NCBI GenBank assembly: GCA_964586595.1
Contig: CAZPHB010000008.1
Location: forward strand, 51,922-115,921
Direction of reading: 5' to 3'
DNA: 64,000 nucleotides
Source of the DNA: REEB481 sp964586595
Lineage (GTDB): Bacteria; Bacteroidota; Bacteroidia; NS11-12g; UBA955
Every line of letters begins with the position of its first letter. The first letter of the stretch is position 1. The notes under the pieces were generated by a model. It saw nothing but the letters and a program-made list of their open reading frames with translations. It made no database searches and had not been told where the DNA came from. Below are positions 8,564-16,217 of the stretch, piece by piece. The translations under genes and the position numbers were made by a program.

Positions 8564-9568
8564 ATGAGCACACAGGTTTTTGAACACCATCCTTACATCG
8601 AGCGGCTGAAAAACCTCAATCAGCAATACGAGCAACGTTCGGAGTTTCATAAACACGCAGGCGCCATCCTCCTGGAAATGGGCGCAGACAAGGAGTTTCT
8701 GAAAGAAGTAGTAAAGCGCAACTTCGACGATGAAGGATACAGGGCACAGGTTTGGAGCCAATACAACATCCCGTTCTTTTATGTGTATGAATGCACCGAT
8801 TTTCACCTGAAAATCCACTTTTTCCCGGCCATGAAAGCATATCAAAGCGGCCAGGCAGCACATTGCATTCACCACCACAACAACTACATCTTGACCACTG
8901 CCGCGATTTACGGCAGCGGCTACGAATCCATGTTGTTCGATAAAAAAGTGGATGTGGATGAGAAAACCCTGGAAACCAAAATGCGTGTGGCCAAGCATTT
9001 TACCCAAGAACAACATCCGGTACATACCATCGACGCCTGGGAACCACACGTGGTGTTTATGCCGTCGGCTTTCAGCACGACCCTGCAACTTTGGACACCC
9101 GACAAAAAACGAAATACCGACAGCCTGCGCAGCAACCCCATCCTGAAAGCCCTGAAGCTTCCTTTGCGCAAGGTGATTTACTGGTGCGGACTGGAACGTG
9201 CGGTGGGTATTTCCGCCCAAAAAACATATCAATGGTATCCTGATGGCGACCACTTCAAAGCCATCCTTGAAGATGAGTATTTTGGTCCCACCAGAAACGC
9301 CAAAGGCCCGGAAGTGGATTTGTGGAGCATGCAAAACGTGTTCATCTTCATCCAGCGCATGGGCATTGCAGATGCAGATTACCTGCGTGAGGTGCGGGCC
9401 CGTCACGACACGCCCCCCGCATATCTGCCCTGGTTGGATATGGTGCTGAACGGCACTGAAATTCCCGATACCTGGCACAGAGACAGCATCAACATCCCGC
9501 GTAAAACCTACCGTGCTGAAGATATCTATCAGGCGGCCCAAATGGAACCGCTGACCATTAACGGTTGA
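8564..9568 (+). CDS. Unrecognised protein with cupin-like features in the polysaccharide locus
   Basis: I do not recognise this 334-residue protein. It has no signal peptide and no membrane segment. A central part reads like a small cupin barrel. It has a His cluster (IHHHNNY, residues about 102-108), a strand ending GYESMLFDKK, a later EPH at about 160-162, and then STTLQLWTPDKK. That order loosely resembles cysteine dioxygenase-type cupins (HxH, then His, then a SLHLYSPP-like strand), but the similarity is by eye only. The remaining C-terminal 140 residues are Trp- and Asp-rich. The gene has its own promoter and sits between a sugar acetyltransferase and a glycosyltransferase, so a role in precursor modification is possible. 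Function unknown. Confidence 0.75.
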   Translation: MSTQVFEHHPYIERLKNLNQQYEQRSEFHKHAGAILLEMGADKEFLKEVVKRNFDDEGYRAQVWSQYNIPFFYVYECTDFHLKIHFFPAMKAYQSGQAAHCIHHHNNYILTTAAIYGSGYESMLFDKKVDVDEKTLETKMRVAKHFTQEQHPVHTIDAWEPHVVFMPSAFSTTLQLWTPDKKRNTDSLRSNPILKALKLPLRKVIYWCGLERAVGISAQKTYQWYPDGDHFKAILEDEYFGPTRNAKGPEVDLWSMQNVFIFIQRMGIADADYLREVRARHDTPPAYLPWLDMVLNGTEIPDTWHRDSINIPRKTYRAEDIYQAAQMEPLTING

Positions 9569-9594
9569 GAAACAACCTGCATTCCCGCATCGCG

Positions 9595-9602
9595 TACCTT
9601 TG
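9595..9602 (+). promoter_or_regulatory. Promoter: TTG (9575-9577) N17 TACCTTTG
   Basis: TACCTTTGC is a perfect -7 element and a TTG lies exactly 17 bases upstream, within the 17-23 range known for Bacteroidota sigma-A promoters. The element covers a TTG codon at 9600, which makes that codon an unlikely start and favours GTG 9609, giving a very short leader. Confidence 0.6.
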
Positions 9603-9608
9603 CAACAC

Positions 9609-10799
9609 GTGCGCATCATTTACTTTTCCCCGCATCCTACCCACGACATCGTTAGTGAAGTGGGTTACAGCACCCACCAAAGGGAAACCATTAAGGCATT
9701 CAGGGCCTTGGGTCATGAAGTATTGCCGGTGATACTTGGCGGAACCACACCATCAGAAAAGAAGCAGTTCGACACACAATCCCAAAGCCATCGCATCAAG
9801 GAGTTGGTGAAAAGCCTGCTCCCGAAAATCTTATACAATGCGTTGAAAGATTTGGGCATCAGGCGATTCGACAATTTGGCGGCGGCACAGCTGGAATCGG
9901 CTATTGGCAGCTTCAAACCCGATCTGGTGTATGAACGCAGCGAATACATGCAGGATTCAGGCATCCGCGTATGCCGGAAGGCGGGGATTCCACATTTTTT
10001 GGAAGTAAATGCGCCGTTCATTGAAGAAATGCGCCACTGGGAAGGTTCTTCGCTCATGCACCCCTTGGGCCATGCCATTGAAAAGAGAAAACTGCTCGCG
10101 GCAACAAAAGTGTTCGCCGTCTCCTCGGTACTGCGCGATTTTCTGGCAGCACGTTATCGTTTTCCCGCAGGAAGCATCAGCGTGATTCCCAATTGTATTG
10201 ATCCATCAAACGTACACGTGGTAGCTGAAGAAGTGGAAGCACTGCGGCAGAAATTTCAGCTGCAGGGTAAAAACATCATCGGGTTTGTGGGTTCATTTTT
10301 CCCGCATCACGGCCTCGATGACCTGATCCATGCGTTTGCCCAAATTGAACAAAAGCATCCACAGGCCGTGCTTTTGATTGTAGGCGGTGGCATGAATGAA
10401 GATGCCTTGAAAAAACAGGCTCTGGCAACCCTGGGCGAAGGACGCGTAATTTTTGCCGGTAAAGTGCCCCACCATCAGGTGTATCCATACATCTCGCTGA
10501 TGGACATTACGGTCATGCCCAAAAGCAACTGGTATGGCAGCCCCATGAAGATTTTTGAATACGGAATCATGGGAAAGGTCGTATTGGCGCCAGACAACGG
10601 TCCGGTGAATGACGTGATGGAGCACGGCAAGGACGGTTGGTTGGTACAACCCGGAATCCCGGCGTTGTCGGCAGCCCTGTCTCACTTGCTGTCGCATCCC
10701 GATGAAGCCCGCAACATGGGCCTTCAGTTCAAGAATAAAATCCTAAACGAATACACATGGAACCGTCAGGCAAGCTACATCCTGAGCCATTTTGCGTAG
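9609..10799 (+). CDS. Family 4 glycosyltransferase
   Basis: This 396-residue GT4 enzyme begins with VRIIYFSPHPTHD, where the G-rich acceptor loop follows the first strand. The donor domain shows IIGFVGSFFPHHGLDDLI, then LIVGGGMNE, then a modified ExxxxxxxE region (GSPMKIFEYGIMGKVVLAPD) in which FEYG replaces the usual LEAMA. The start was set at GTG 9609 because a promoter occupies 9595-9602. The 3' end overlaps the next glycosyltransferase gene by 43 bases, so the two are translated from one message. Confidence 0.82.
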   Translation: MRIIYFSPHPTHDIVSEVGYSTHQRETIKAFRALGHEVLPVILGGTTPSEKKQFDTQSQSHRIKELVKSLLPKILYNALKDLGIRRFDNLAAAQLESAIGSFKPDLVYERSEYMQDSGIRVCRKAGIPHFLEVNAPFIEEMRHWEGSSLMHPLGHAIEKRKLLAATKVFAVSSVLRDFLAARYRFPAGSISVIPNCIDPSNVHVVAEEVEALRQKFQLQGKNIIGFVGSFFPHHGLDDLIHAFAQIEQKHPQAVLLIVGGGMNEDALKKQALATLGEGRVIFAGKVPHHQVYPYISLMDITVMPKSNWYGSPMKIFEYGIMGKVVLAPDNGPVNDVMEHGKDGWLVQPGIPALSAALSHLLSHPDEARNMGLQFKNKILNEYTWNRQASYILSHFA

Positions 10800-11914
10800 C
10801 GCTGCTCACCGATGGTTTGTTTCCGCTGAGCATTGGCGGCATGCAGAAACATTCGGCACGACTGGCGGCAAGCCTGGCCGACGCCGGTGCAAGGGTTTTG
10901 CTTTTTCACCCGCATGAGCAATTGGATGTCGCTGCTTTATTCAGCGAAAAACAAAGGGCAAACATTGAAGCGATTTACATCCCCTGGCCTGCGGCAGCGC
11001 CTGTTCCAGGCCATTACCTGTTGCGCAATTACCGCTACAGCAAAGCAATTCACGAGGTGTTGCTGCGCGAACAACAACGCATCCATGCGGTGTATGTGCA
11101 AGGTTTTGCAGGTTGGAGAACCATCAGCAGCGGACTGAAAGGCATACCGGTGGTGCTCAACCTGCACGGTATGGAAATGTTTCAGGCCATGCAGGGCTGG
11201 CGCAATAAAGTTCAGGGATTCATGCTGCGCTTTCCTGCGTTAAGACTGATCAGAAAGGCCGATGCGGTCGTTTCGCTGGGCGGGAAACTCAGCAACATCA
11301 TTGCCCGCATCGCACCCGCACAAAGGATCCTTACGCTTCCCGTGGGCATCGATGACTCCTGGTTTGAACAGCCCAGCCAGGCTTCCACAAAGGAAAAAAC
11401 CTTGCTGTTTGTGGGCCGCTATGAATGGAGGAAAGGTCTGGATCTGTTGAATCAAGTGATGCCTAAACTGCTTAAAGACACTCGGTTCCAGGTTTCGTTC
11501 CGCTTCATTGGTGATATTCCTGAAGACAAACGCCTGGTTCACGACCGTGTATTTTATGAAGGAGCACTGCGCGACGAACAGCGAATCAGAAGCATGTACC
11601 GCAGTGCTTATGCCCTGGTTTGTCCTTCATACAGCGAAGGCATGCCCACGGTGATTCTGGAAGCGATGGCCTCCGGACTTCCGGTGGTGGCCAGTGATGT
11701 GGGAGCTGTGGCGCTGTTGGTTTCTGCTGAAAACGGACGGCTTATTGAACCCGGAAACGCAGCAGTATTGGAATCAGCGCTTGAAGCAATACTCAAACTC
11801 ACGGAACCTGAAGCCGCGGCGTTCGGCGCCGCTTCCAAAACAAAGGCAGCAGCCTTTAACTGGAAACAGATTGGCCGCCTGACCCTTCAGGCGCTGCAGG
11901 AGTTGCAGCCGTAG
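10757..11914 (+). CDS. Family 4 glycosyltransferase
   Basis: This 385-residue GT4 enzyme has the acceptor-side glycine motif LSIGGMQKHSARLA. The donor half has LFVGRYEWRKGLDLL and a textbook EGMPTVILEAMASGLPVVAS motif. ATG 10757 is the only conventional start near the conserved N-terminus, even though it lies 43 bases inside the preceding gene; no ATG or GTG occurs between it and the conserved ALLTDG. The 3' end overlaps the convergent polymerase-like gene by 59 bases, an unusually compact junction without room for a separate terminator. Confidence 0.85.
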   Translation: MEPSGKLHPEPFCVALLTDGLFPLSIGGMQKHSARLAASLADAGARVLLFHPHEQLDVAALFSEKQRANIEAIYIPWPAAAPVPGHYLLRNYRYSKAIHEVLLREQQRIHAVYVQGFAGWRTISSGLKGIPVVLNLHGMEMFQAMQGWRNKVQGFMLRFPALRLIRKADAVVSLGGKLSNIIARIAPAQRILTLPVGIDDSWFEQPSQASTKEKTLLFVGRYEWRKGLDLLNQVMPKLLKDTRFQVSFRFIGDIPEDKRLVHDRVFYEGALRDEQRIRSMYRSAYALVCPSYSEGMPTVILEAMASGLPVVASDVGAVALLVSAENGRLIEPGNAAVLESALEAILKLTEPEAAAFGAASKTKAAAFNWKQIGRLTLQALQELQP

Positions 11915-13226
11915 GTCTGGGCTTGTATTGAAGCCAGGGAACCCGCACCTTGCCATCCGCAATCCTTTTGGTATAGTAGTACAGGAAAATGAACAGAAAA
12001 AATCCGTTGCCGAAGTAACTTCCCGTGCGCACCAAACGAACCACAATCAGGATAAAAATGCCCTGATTTACAATGTTCAGCTCCCGAAATCTGGGATGTT
12101 TCATGTGTTTCTTGCCCATAAAAAAGCGGAACAGGAAGAAGAAAATCAGGAACAGCCCGAATAAACCGGTTTCCGACATCAGGCGCAGAAACAAACTGTT
12201 CGCGTCGAACTTGTTGAATGTGCCAAAACGCTCTGTAAAATCTGCAGGGAAATATTTGGCAAAGGTGATGTCGTAGTTGATGGGGTGGGAACCGAGTCCG
12301 GAACCAAAGAGCGGATTTCGCTGGAAACTCTCTTTGGCTATGATGTAATTGGTATAAAGCGCAAAGGTGCTGGAGTTTACGGTAGAGATCTTCTTCACAT
12401 CGATACCGCCGTCGGTGGACTGAAACATCGTCAGGGTATCGTCCACGCGAACCTGAAACTCGTAAAACGCATCTTTCAGGTTGTTGTAGAAACCTACAAA
12501 GAGGATGATGATTACAGGCATCAGCAAGAATTTCAAACGCCCCTCTATGATGGAGAAATAGTTGGCGCTGTACATATACATGAGCACCATCAGCACCAGG
12601 CCCATATATCCCGCAGAGGAAAAGGTCAGTACGAAGCACACGAAAATTACGCCGGAACGTATCAGGTTTTTCAGGTTGTACCGATACGCAGGTTCACTGA
12701 CCATCCTGTAAATGCAATAATAAAGGGCAGGCATCAGGGCAACTGCAAGAAAATAAGGTTCGCCCATGATGGAATATACGCGGTATAAACCGGCAGAGGT
12801 GGCTTTTACTTTGTTGGTAATCGGTATCCCGTAAATCAACAGGGCCTCAACAATAAGTCCCCAAAGTGCCACCCAAAAGGCTGCGCTCAGGTATATGTTG
12901 AAAATCTTCATGATGTTGAAGCTGTTAGACTTCAGCAACAGGTAATAGGCCACCGCCGAATAGGTGATGCCCAAAAACTGCTTCACAAGGTGAAACCCCA
13001 GCGTACCATAAACATTGCTCACACCCAAACTGATCACATACATCAAAACCATTACCCGTGTAAACCATTTCGGAAGCAGATGCAGGGATTGATTCTTCAC
13101 CACCACCATGATGATAAAGATCAGATAAATCAGGTAGTAATAATAAAAGTCGAACGGAGTCCGGAAAAAGAAAAAGTCGTCCATAAATACGGAGCAGACC
13201 ATCAATACTGAAAATATCCTGAACAT
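11856..13226 (-). CDS. O-antigen polymerase/ligase-like membrane protein (Wzy/WaaL type)
   Basis: This 456-residue polytopic inner-membrane protein has about ten hydrophobic segments and a large loop between roughly residues 255 and 330. The loop is followed by NPLFGSGLGSHP, the G-x-G-x-G-type motif common to the O-antigen ligase/polymerase (Wzy_C) family, and by an SLFLRLMSETG helix. It most likely polymerises repeat units in the periplasm or ligates them to a lipid. The C-terminus is a Pro/Ala/Gly-rich tail of low complexity. The gene follows the deacetylase gene on the minus strand after 12 bases, so it is probably the last gene of a GNAT-deacetylase-polymerase operon. Confidence 0.82.
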   Translation of the reverse strand: MFRIFSVLMVCSVFMDDFFFFRTPFDFYYYYLIYLIFIIMVVVKNQSLHLLPKWFTRVMVLMYVISLGVSNVYGTLGFHLVKQFLGITYSAVAYYLLLKSNSFNIMKIFNIYLSAAFWVALWGLIVEALLIYGIPITNKVKATSAGLYRVYSIMGEPYFLAVALMPALYYCIYRMVSEPAYRYNLKNLIRSGVIFVCFVLTFSSAGYMGLVLMVLMYMYSANYFSIIEGRLKFLLMPVIIILFVGFYNNLKDAFYEFQVRVDDTLTMFQSTDGGIDVKKISTVNSSTFALYTNYIIAKESFQRNPLFGSGLGSHPINYDITFAKYFPADFTERFGTFNKFDANSLFLRLMSETGLFGLFLIFFFLFRFFMGKKHMKHPRFRELNIVNQGIFILIVVRLVRTGSYFGNGFFLFIFLYYYTKRIADGKVRVPWLQYKPRPTAATPAAPEGSGGQSVSS

Positions 13227-13238
13227 CCGTTTGGGAGT

Positions 13239-14117
13239 TTATTGCTGTTGTTCGCTGAGGGTTTGGAATTGCGCGGAATCTTCGCGCCAGCGCTGCCATT
13301 CACGGCCACTGCAAGCGTATTTCACTGCGCCTGTGAGCCAAAAAGCTTCCACGTTAACCCGGCGGATGAACATGGGGTTCCGGTCCTCCAGGTTGCTTCC
13401 CGGAAAGGTGCTGTGGAAATAGCTGTAATGTGCACGGATGAGTTGCATGGCTGTTGCAGAAACACGCTCCAACGAGTTGAACGGTGCGCAGAAATGGGTG
13501 GTTTTTTGCTGCAATACACGGTCCAGAACCTCTTTGGATTGAACCACTTCATGCACCAACACGTCATGATCCTGCTCCTTGTTCATGGTATGGCTCATGC
13601 TGTGCGAGCCCAACACGTGACCCTGTGCTTTGAGCTGAAGGAGTTGTTCGATGTTCATGGCGCGAAAATCCTCGGGTTCCCGGTCGTAATGCGGATTGAT
13701 GATGTTGCGGATGTGCGTGCGGTAATATGTTTCTTGGGCGTCTTCGGCAGCCTGAAAGAAGTCGGGAACCACAAAAAACAAGCCCCTGATGCCAAACGCT
13801 TCCAACACCTGCGCTGCGCGGAAGTTGTTCCGCAGTCCGTCGTCAAAGGTGAATACCACCGAAGGCCGCAAGCCTTGCACAGGAGCCGCACCGTGGTAAA
13901 ACTGTTCCAGATAGGCGGGGCTTTGCAATTCGAAGTGCCTTCCCAGAAATTCAATCAAATGCCGCAGCTCATCAGCGAAACGATGGGGCACACTGTGCAG
14001 GTTCAGCACCAGCAAATCGCCATTTTGATGTGGGAAACCGAACACCGGAAACAGCAGGTTGCCCAACACTGATTTAATCAGGTGGTTGCGGGAATGAAGT
14101 TGTTTGGAATACCGCAT
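13239..14117 (-). CDS. Polysaccharide deacetylase (NodB homology, CE4)
   Basis: This 292-residue CE4-type enzyme has motif 1 as FTFDDGLRNN and the metal-binding pair in VLGSHSMSHTMN (HxxxH). CAPFNSLERVS replaces the usual RxPxG strand. CE4 enzymes remove acetyl groups from N-acetylhexosamine polymers using a divalent metal. No clear signal peptide is present. It lies 9 bases after the GNAT acetyltransferase gene and 12 bases before the polymerase gene, all on the minus strand. The substitution of Arg-Pro in motif 3 by Ala-Pro leaves full activity uncertain. Confidence 0.82.
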   Translation of the reverse strand: MRYSKQLHSRNHLIKSVLGNLLFPVFGFPHQNGDLLVLNLHSVPHRFADELRHLIEFLGRHFELQSPAYLEQFYHGAAPVQGLRPSVVFTFDDGLRNNFRAAQVLEAFGIRGLFFVVPDFFQAAEDAQETYYRTHIRNIINPHYDREPEDFRAMNIEQLLQLKAQGHVLGSHSMSHTMNKEQDHDVLVHEVVQSKEVLDRVLQQKTTHFCAPFNSLERVSATAMQLIRAHYSYFHSTFPGSNLEDRNPMFIRRVNVEAFWLTGAVKYACSGREWQRWREDSAQFQTLSEQQQ

Positions 14118-14126
14118 GAAGTTGAA

Positions 14127-15068
14127 TTACCAGGTATCAATGTCGCCACGCATCATGTTCCAGCGTTCGGGCATGTCGCCATCGGTTTTTCCGCTGAAAC
14201 TCATGTGGATGAAGTGTACCTTTTTTTGTGTTTTGTAGAACAGCGACTGCACTGCTTTGCCCGTTTCAGAAGGGCATTCCGGGTTGATGGCCACACTTGC
14301 AAATACGGTGCTTCCCTCTTTTCGCAGGGCGCGCATCCATTGTTTGATGCCTTGGCTGATGGCGCTTTCCGGGGCTGTGCCGGCGTAAATTTTCCCAATG
14401 CTGGCTTCATTCAGACCTTTTCTCTGACCTATGCGGAACTGAATGTGGATGGGATGTCCCTGAACCGTGCATGAAAACCACCAGGCCGGCCATTCAGGCA
14501 TGAAGGCTTTACGGTAGTTCCAGAATGTGGTGTCGGCAGCGGTTTGCAGCATGGTGTCGGCCTGCAGGTTTTCGGGAACATCGCCGCTGAAACCTTTGGC
14601 GCTGAATGGTTTACGCCGCAAGGCGGCAAACAGGCTTACCGGTTTGATGAACCACAACATGTCGAATACGTGATTCCATCCTTTTTTAACAAAAGCAGGC
14701 TTGGATGCGGGCACCGGAAAACCAATCAGATAGTCGGCAGCATCTTCCGCGGCCTGCGCTTTCATGGCATCGAGCAACTGCGCAAAAACGCCGCGACCGC
14801 GAAAATCGGGGGAAACCAAAACGCCCAGAATCTGGAAACTGCGCGTGTTGCTGGCAACACCCTGCAGCGGCCAATGGATGTATGAAACAATTCCGGCAAG
14901 TGCTTCACCTTCGGTAGCCAGGATGATGCGGTTCCGGCCCTGCTGGTAAGGATGCTCATACAAGGCTTCGAAGCGCTGGACAAACCAGGGTTCCATGAAT
15001 GGATATTCCTGTAAAGTAAGGGCAATCACCCGTTCTTTCCAGGATGGGTCGTATAATTGAACACGCAT
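14127..15068 (-). CDS. GNAT-family acetyltransferase of the polysaccharide locus
   Basis: This 313-residue protein has one recognisable GNAT core in its first half. The acetyl-CoA loop reads LVSPDFRGRGVFAQLL (R-G-x-G-V), and an FPVPASKPAFVKKGW strand follows. The second half is unassigned and resembles the same region in the gene at 27540-28616. It probably acetylates an amino sugar freed by the downstream deacetylase. ATG 15068 was chosen because the upstream in-frame codons (to 15116) cross a perfect minus-strand -7 element. Its start codon shares the palindrome CATG with the plus-strand gene at 15067. Confidence 0.8.
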   Translation of the reverse strand: MRVQLYDPSWKERVIALTLQEYPFMEPWFVQRFEALYEHPYQQGRNRIILATEGEALAGIVSYIHWPLQGVASNTRSFQILGVLVSPDFRGRGVFAQLLDAMKAQAAEDAADYLIGFPVPASKPAFVKKGWNHVFDMLWFIKPVSLFAALRRKPFSAKGFSGDVPENLQADTMLQTAADTTFWNYRKAFMPEWPAWWFSCTVQGHPIHIQFRIGQRKGLNEASIGKIYAGTAPESAISQGIKQWMRALRKEGSTVFASVAINPECPSETGKAVQSLFYKTQKKVHFIHMSFSGKTDGDMPERWNMMRGDIDTW

Positions 15069-16197
15069 GGATGTACAGAAAAACCTGTCTGGCAAAGGTA
15101 ACGCGAACACAGACAATACAGGAGGATCTGCAAAGGTAGTGGTGGTGTTCAGAGAGTTGGCGCCTTACATGCTGGCCTGTTTGCGCGCCACGGCAGCCCA
15201 ATCCGGCCATGAACTGCTGGTTTTATGCCTTCCCGTAAATCCAGAAGCACCCTTCGATTTCGGGCAACAGCCCGGGCTCCGCATCGTGGACAGGAGCAAA
15301 TTCAGCGCCCGCGAACTGGAACAACACATCCGACAGGCCAAACCAGACCTGGTATTTATTGCCGACTGGACCAACAAATCGGTGCTCCGTGCGGCCTGGA
15401 AGCTGCGCAAAGATTTTTTTCTGGCCACCGGCTTCGACAACCATTGGACAGGGTCGTTCAAGCAGCGTTTGCTTGCGCTCGGTGCTTCGATGGTGTTTCC
15501 GCGCCTGTTCCGACACTTGTTTATTCCCGGATCGCCGCAGCGTTCCTTTGCAAAGAAGCTGGGCTTCGGCAATCATCAGATTACGGAAGGCGCTTATACA
15601 GCCGATACGGCTTTGTTTGAATCGTTTGCTGCAGCACACATGCAGGCCAAAGAGGCGCAGTTTCCGCACCGATTTTTGTGCGTGGCGCGGTACATCCCGG
15701 CCAAAGGCCTTGACCTGCTCTGGGAAGCGTTTGCCGAAGCCAAAGCAGAACATCCCTGCGACTGGGAATTGTGGTGTGCCGGAACCGGCACGCTGTGGGA
15801 CAGCCGTGTGGCACATCCCGATATACGCCACCTGGGTTTTGTTCAGCCGGCAGAAATGGGCGCTGTTGTTGCCGAAACCGGTGTTTTTGTGCTGCCCAGC
15901 AACTTTGAACCCTGGGGCGTTGTGGTGCATGAATATGCGGCTGCCGGATATCCTTTGTTGTTGTCGGATGCAGTTGGCGCAGCCTCGGCATTTCTGCTTC
16001 CTGAACAGAACGGTTTGTTGTTCGAAGCAGGAAATAAAGCAGCGCTGAAAGCCTGTTTGCTGCGCATCATGAGGATGGATGATGCCGAACTGGTGCGCAT
16101 GGCAGCAGCAAGCCGCGCACAGGCCGCCACCAATAGTCCTGAAATTTGGGCACTGCGCTTCCTGAATATGGGAAAATCGGTTTCCGGAAAACACTAG
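15067..16197 (+). CDS. Family 4-like glycosyltransferase
   Basis: This GT-B enzyme of up to 376 residues has donor-domain motifs FLCVARYIPAKGLDLLWEAF, LWCAGTG and NFEPWGVVVHEYAAAGYPLL, where E-P-W-G-x-x-x-x-E is the GT4 glutamate pair. The start is uncertain. ATG 15067 overlaps the divergent GNAT start and precedes about 24 codons of non-conserved sequence. GTG 15139, just after a GGAGGA at 15121-15126, would begin directly at the conserved VVVFREL strand and is the more likely true start. A weak leader of 20 bases separates its stop from asnB. Confidence 0.8.
   Translation: MDVQKNLSGKGNANTDNTGGSAKVVVVFRELAPYMLACLRATAAQSGHELLVLCLPVNPEAPFDFGQQPGLRIVDRSKFSARELEQHIRQAKPDLVFIADWTNKSVLRAAWKLRKDFFLATGFDNHWTGSFKQRLLALGASMVFPRLFRHLFIPGSPQRSFAKKLGFGNHQITEGAYTADTALFESFAAAHMQAKEAQFPHRFLCVARYIPAKGLDLLWEAFAEAKAEHPCDWELWCAGTGTLWDSRVAHPDIRHLGFVQPAEMGAVVAETGVFVLPSNFEPWGVVVHEYAAAGYPLLLSDAVGAASAFLLPEQNGLLFEAGNKAALKACLLRIMRMDDAELVRMAAASRAQAATNSPEIWALRFLNMGKSVSGKH
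15093..15100 (-). promoter_or_regulatory. -7 element TACCTTTG ahead of the GNAT gene
   Basis: Minus-strand TACCTTTGCC, 24 bases upstream of ATG 15068, matches TAnnTTTG perfectly. It probably drives the GNAT-deacetylase-polymerase run. Confidence 0.6.
15131..15138 (-). promoter_or_regulatory. Second -7 element TACCTTTG on the minus strand
   Basis: A second identical octamer in the same orientation lies 38 bases further from the GNAT start. It may be a second start point for the same operon or a decayed duplicate of the nearer element. Confidence 0.4.
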
Positions 16198-16217
16198 AAT
16201 AAAGCATCTTCGCAGGG

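Noticed and set aside
8495..9619. 374-codon minus-strand frame opposite the cupin-like gene
   Set aside because: Low-complexity composition unlike a protein. The plus strand has a perfect -7 element and a protein with normal composition.
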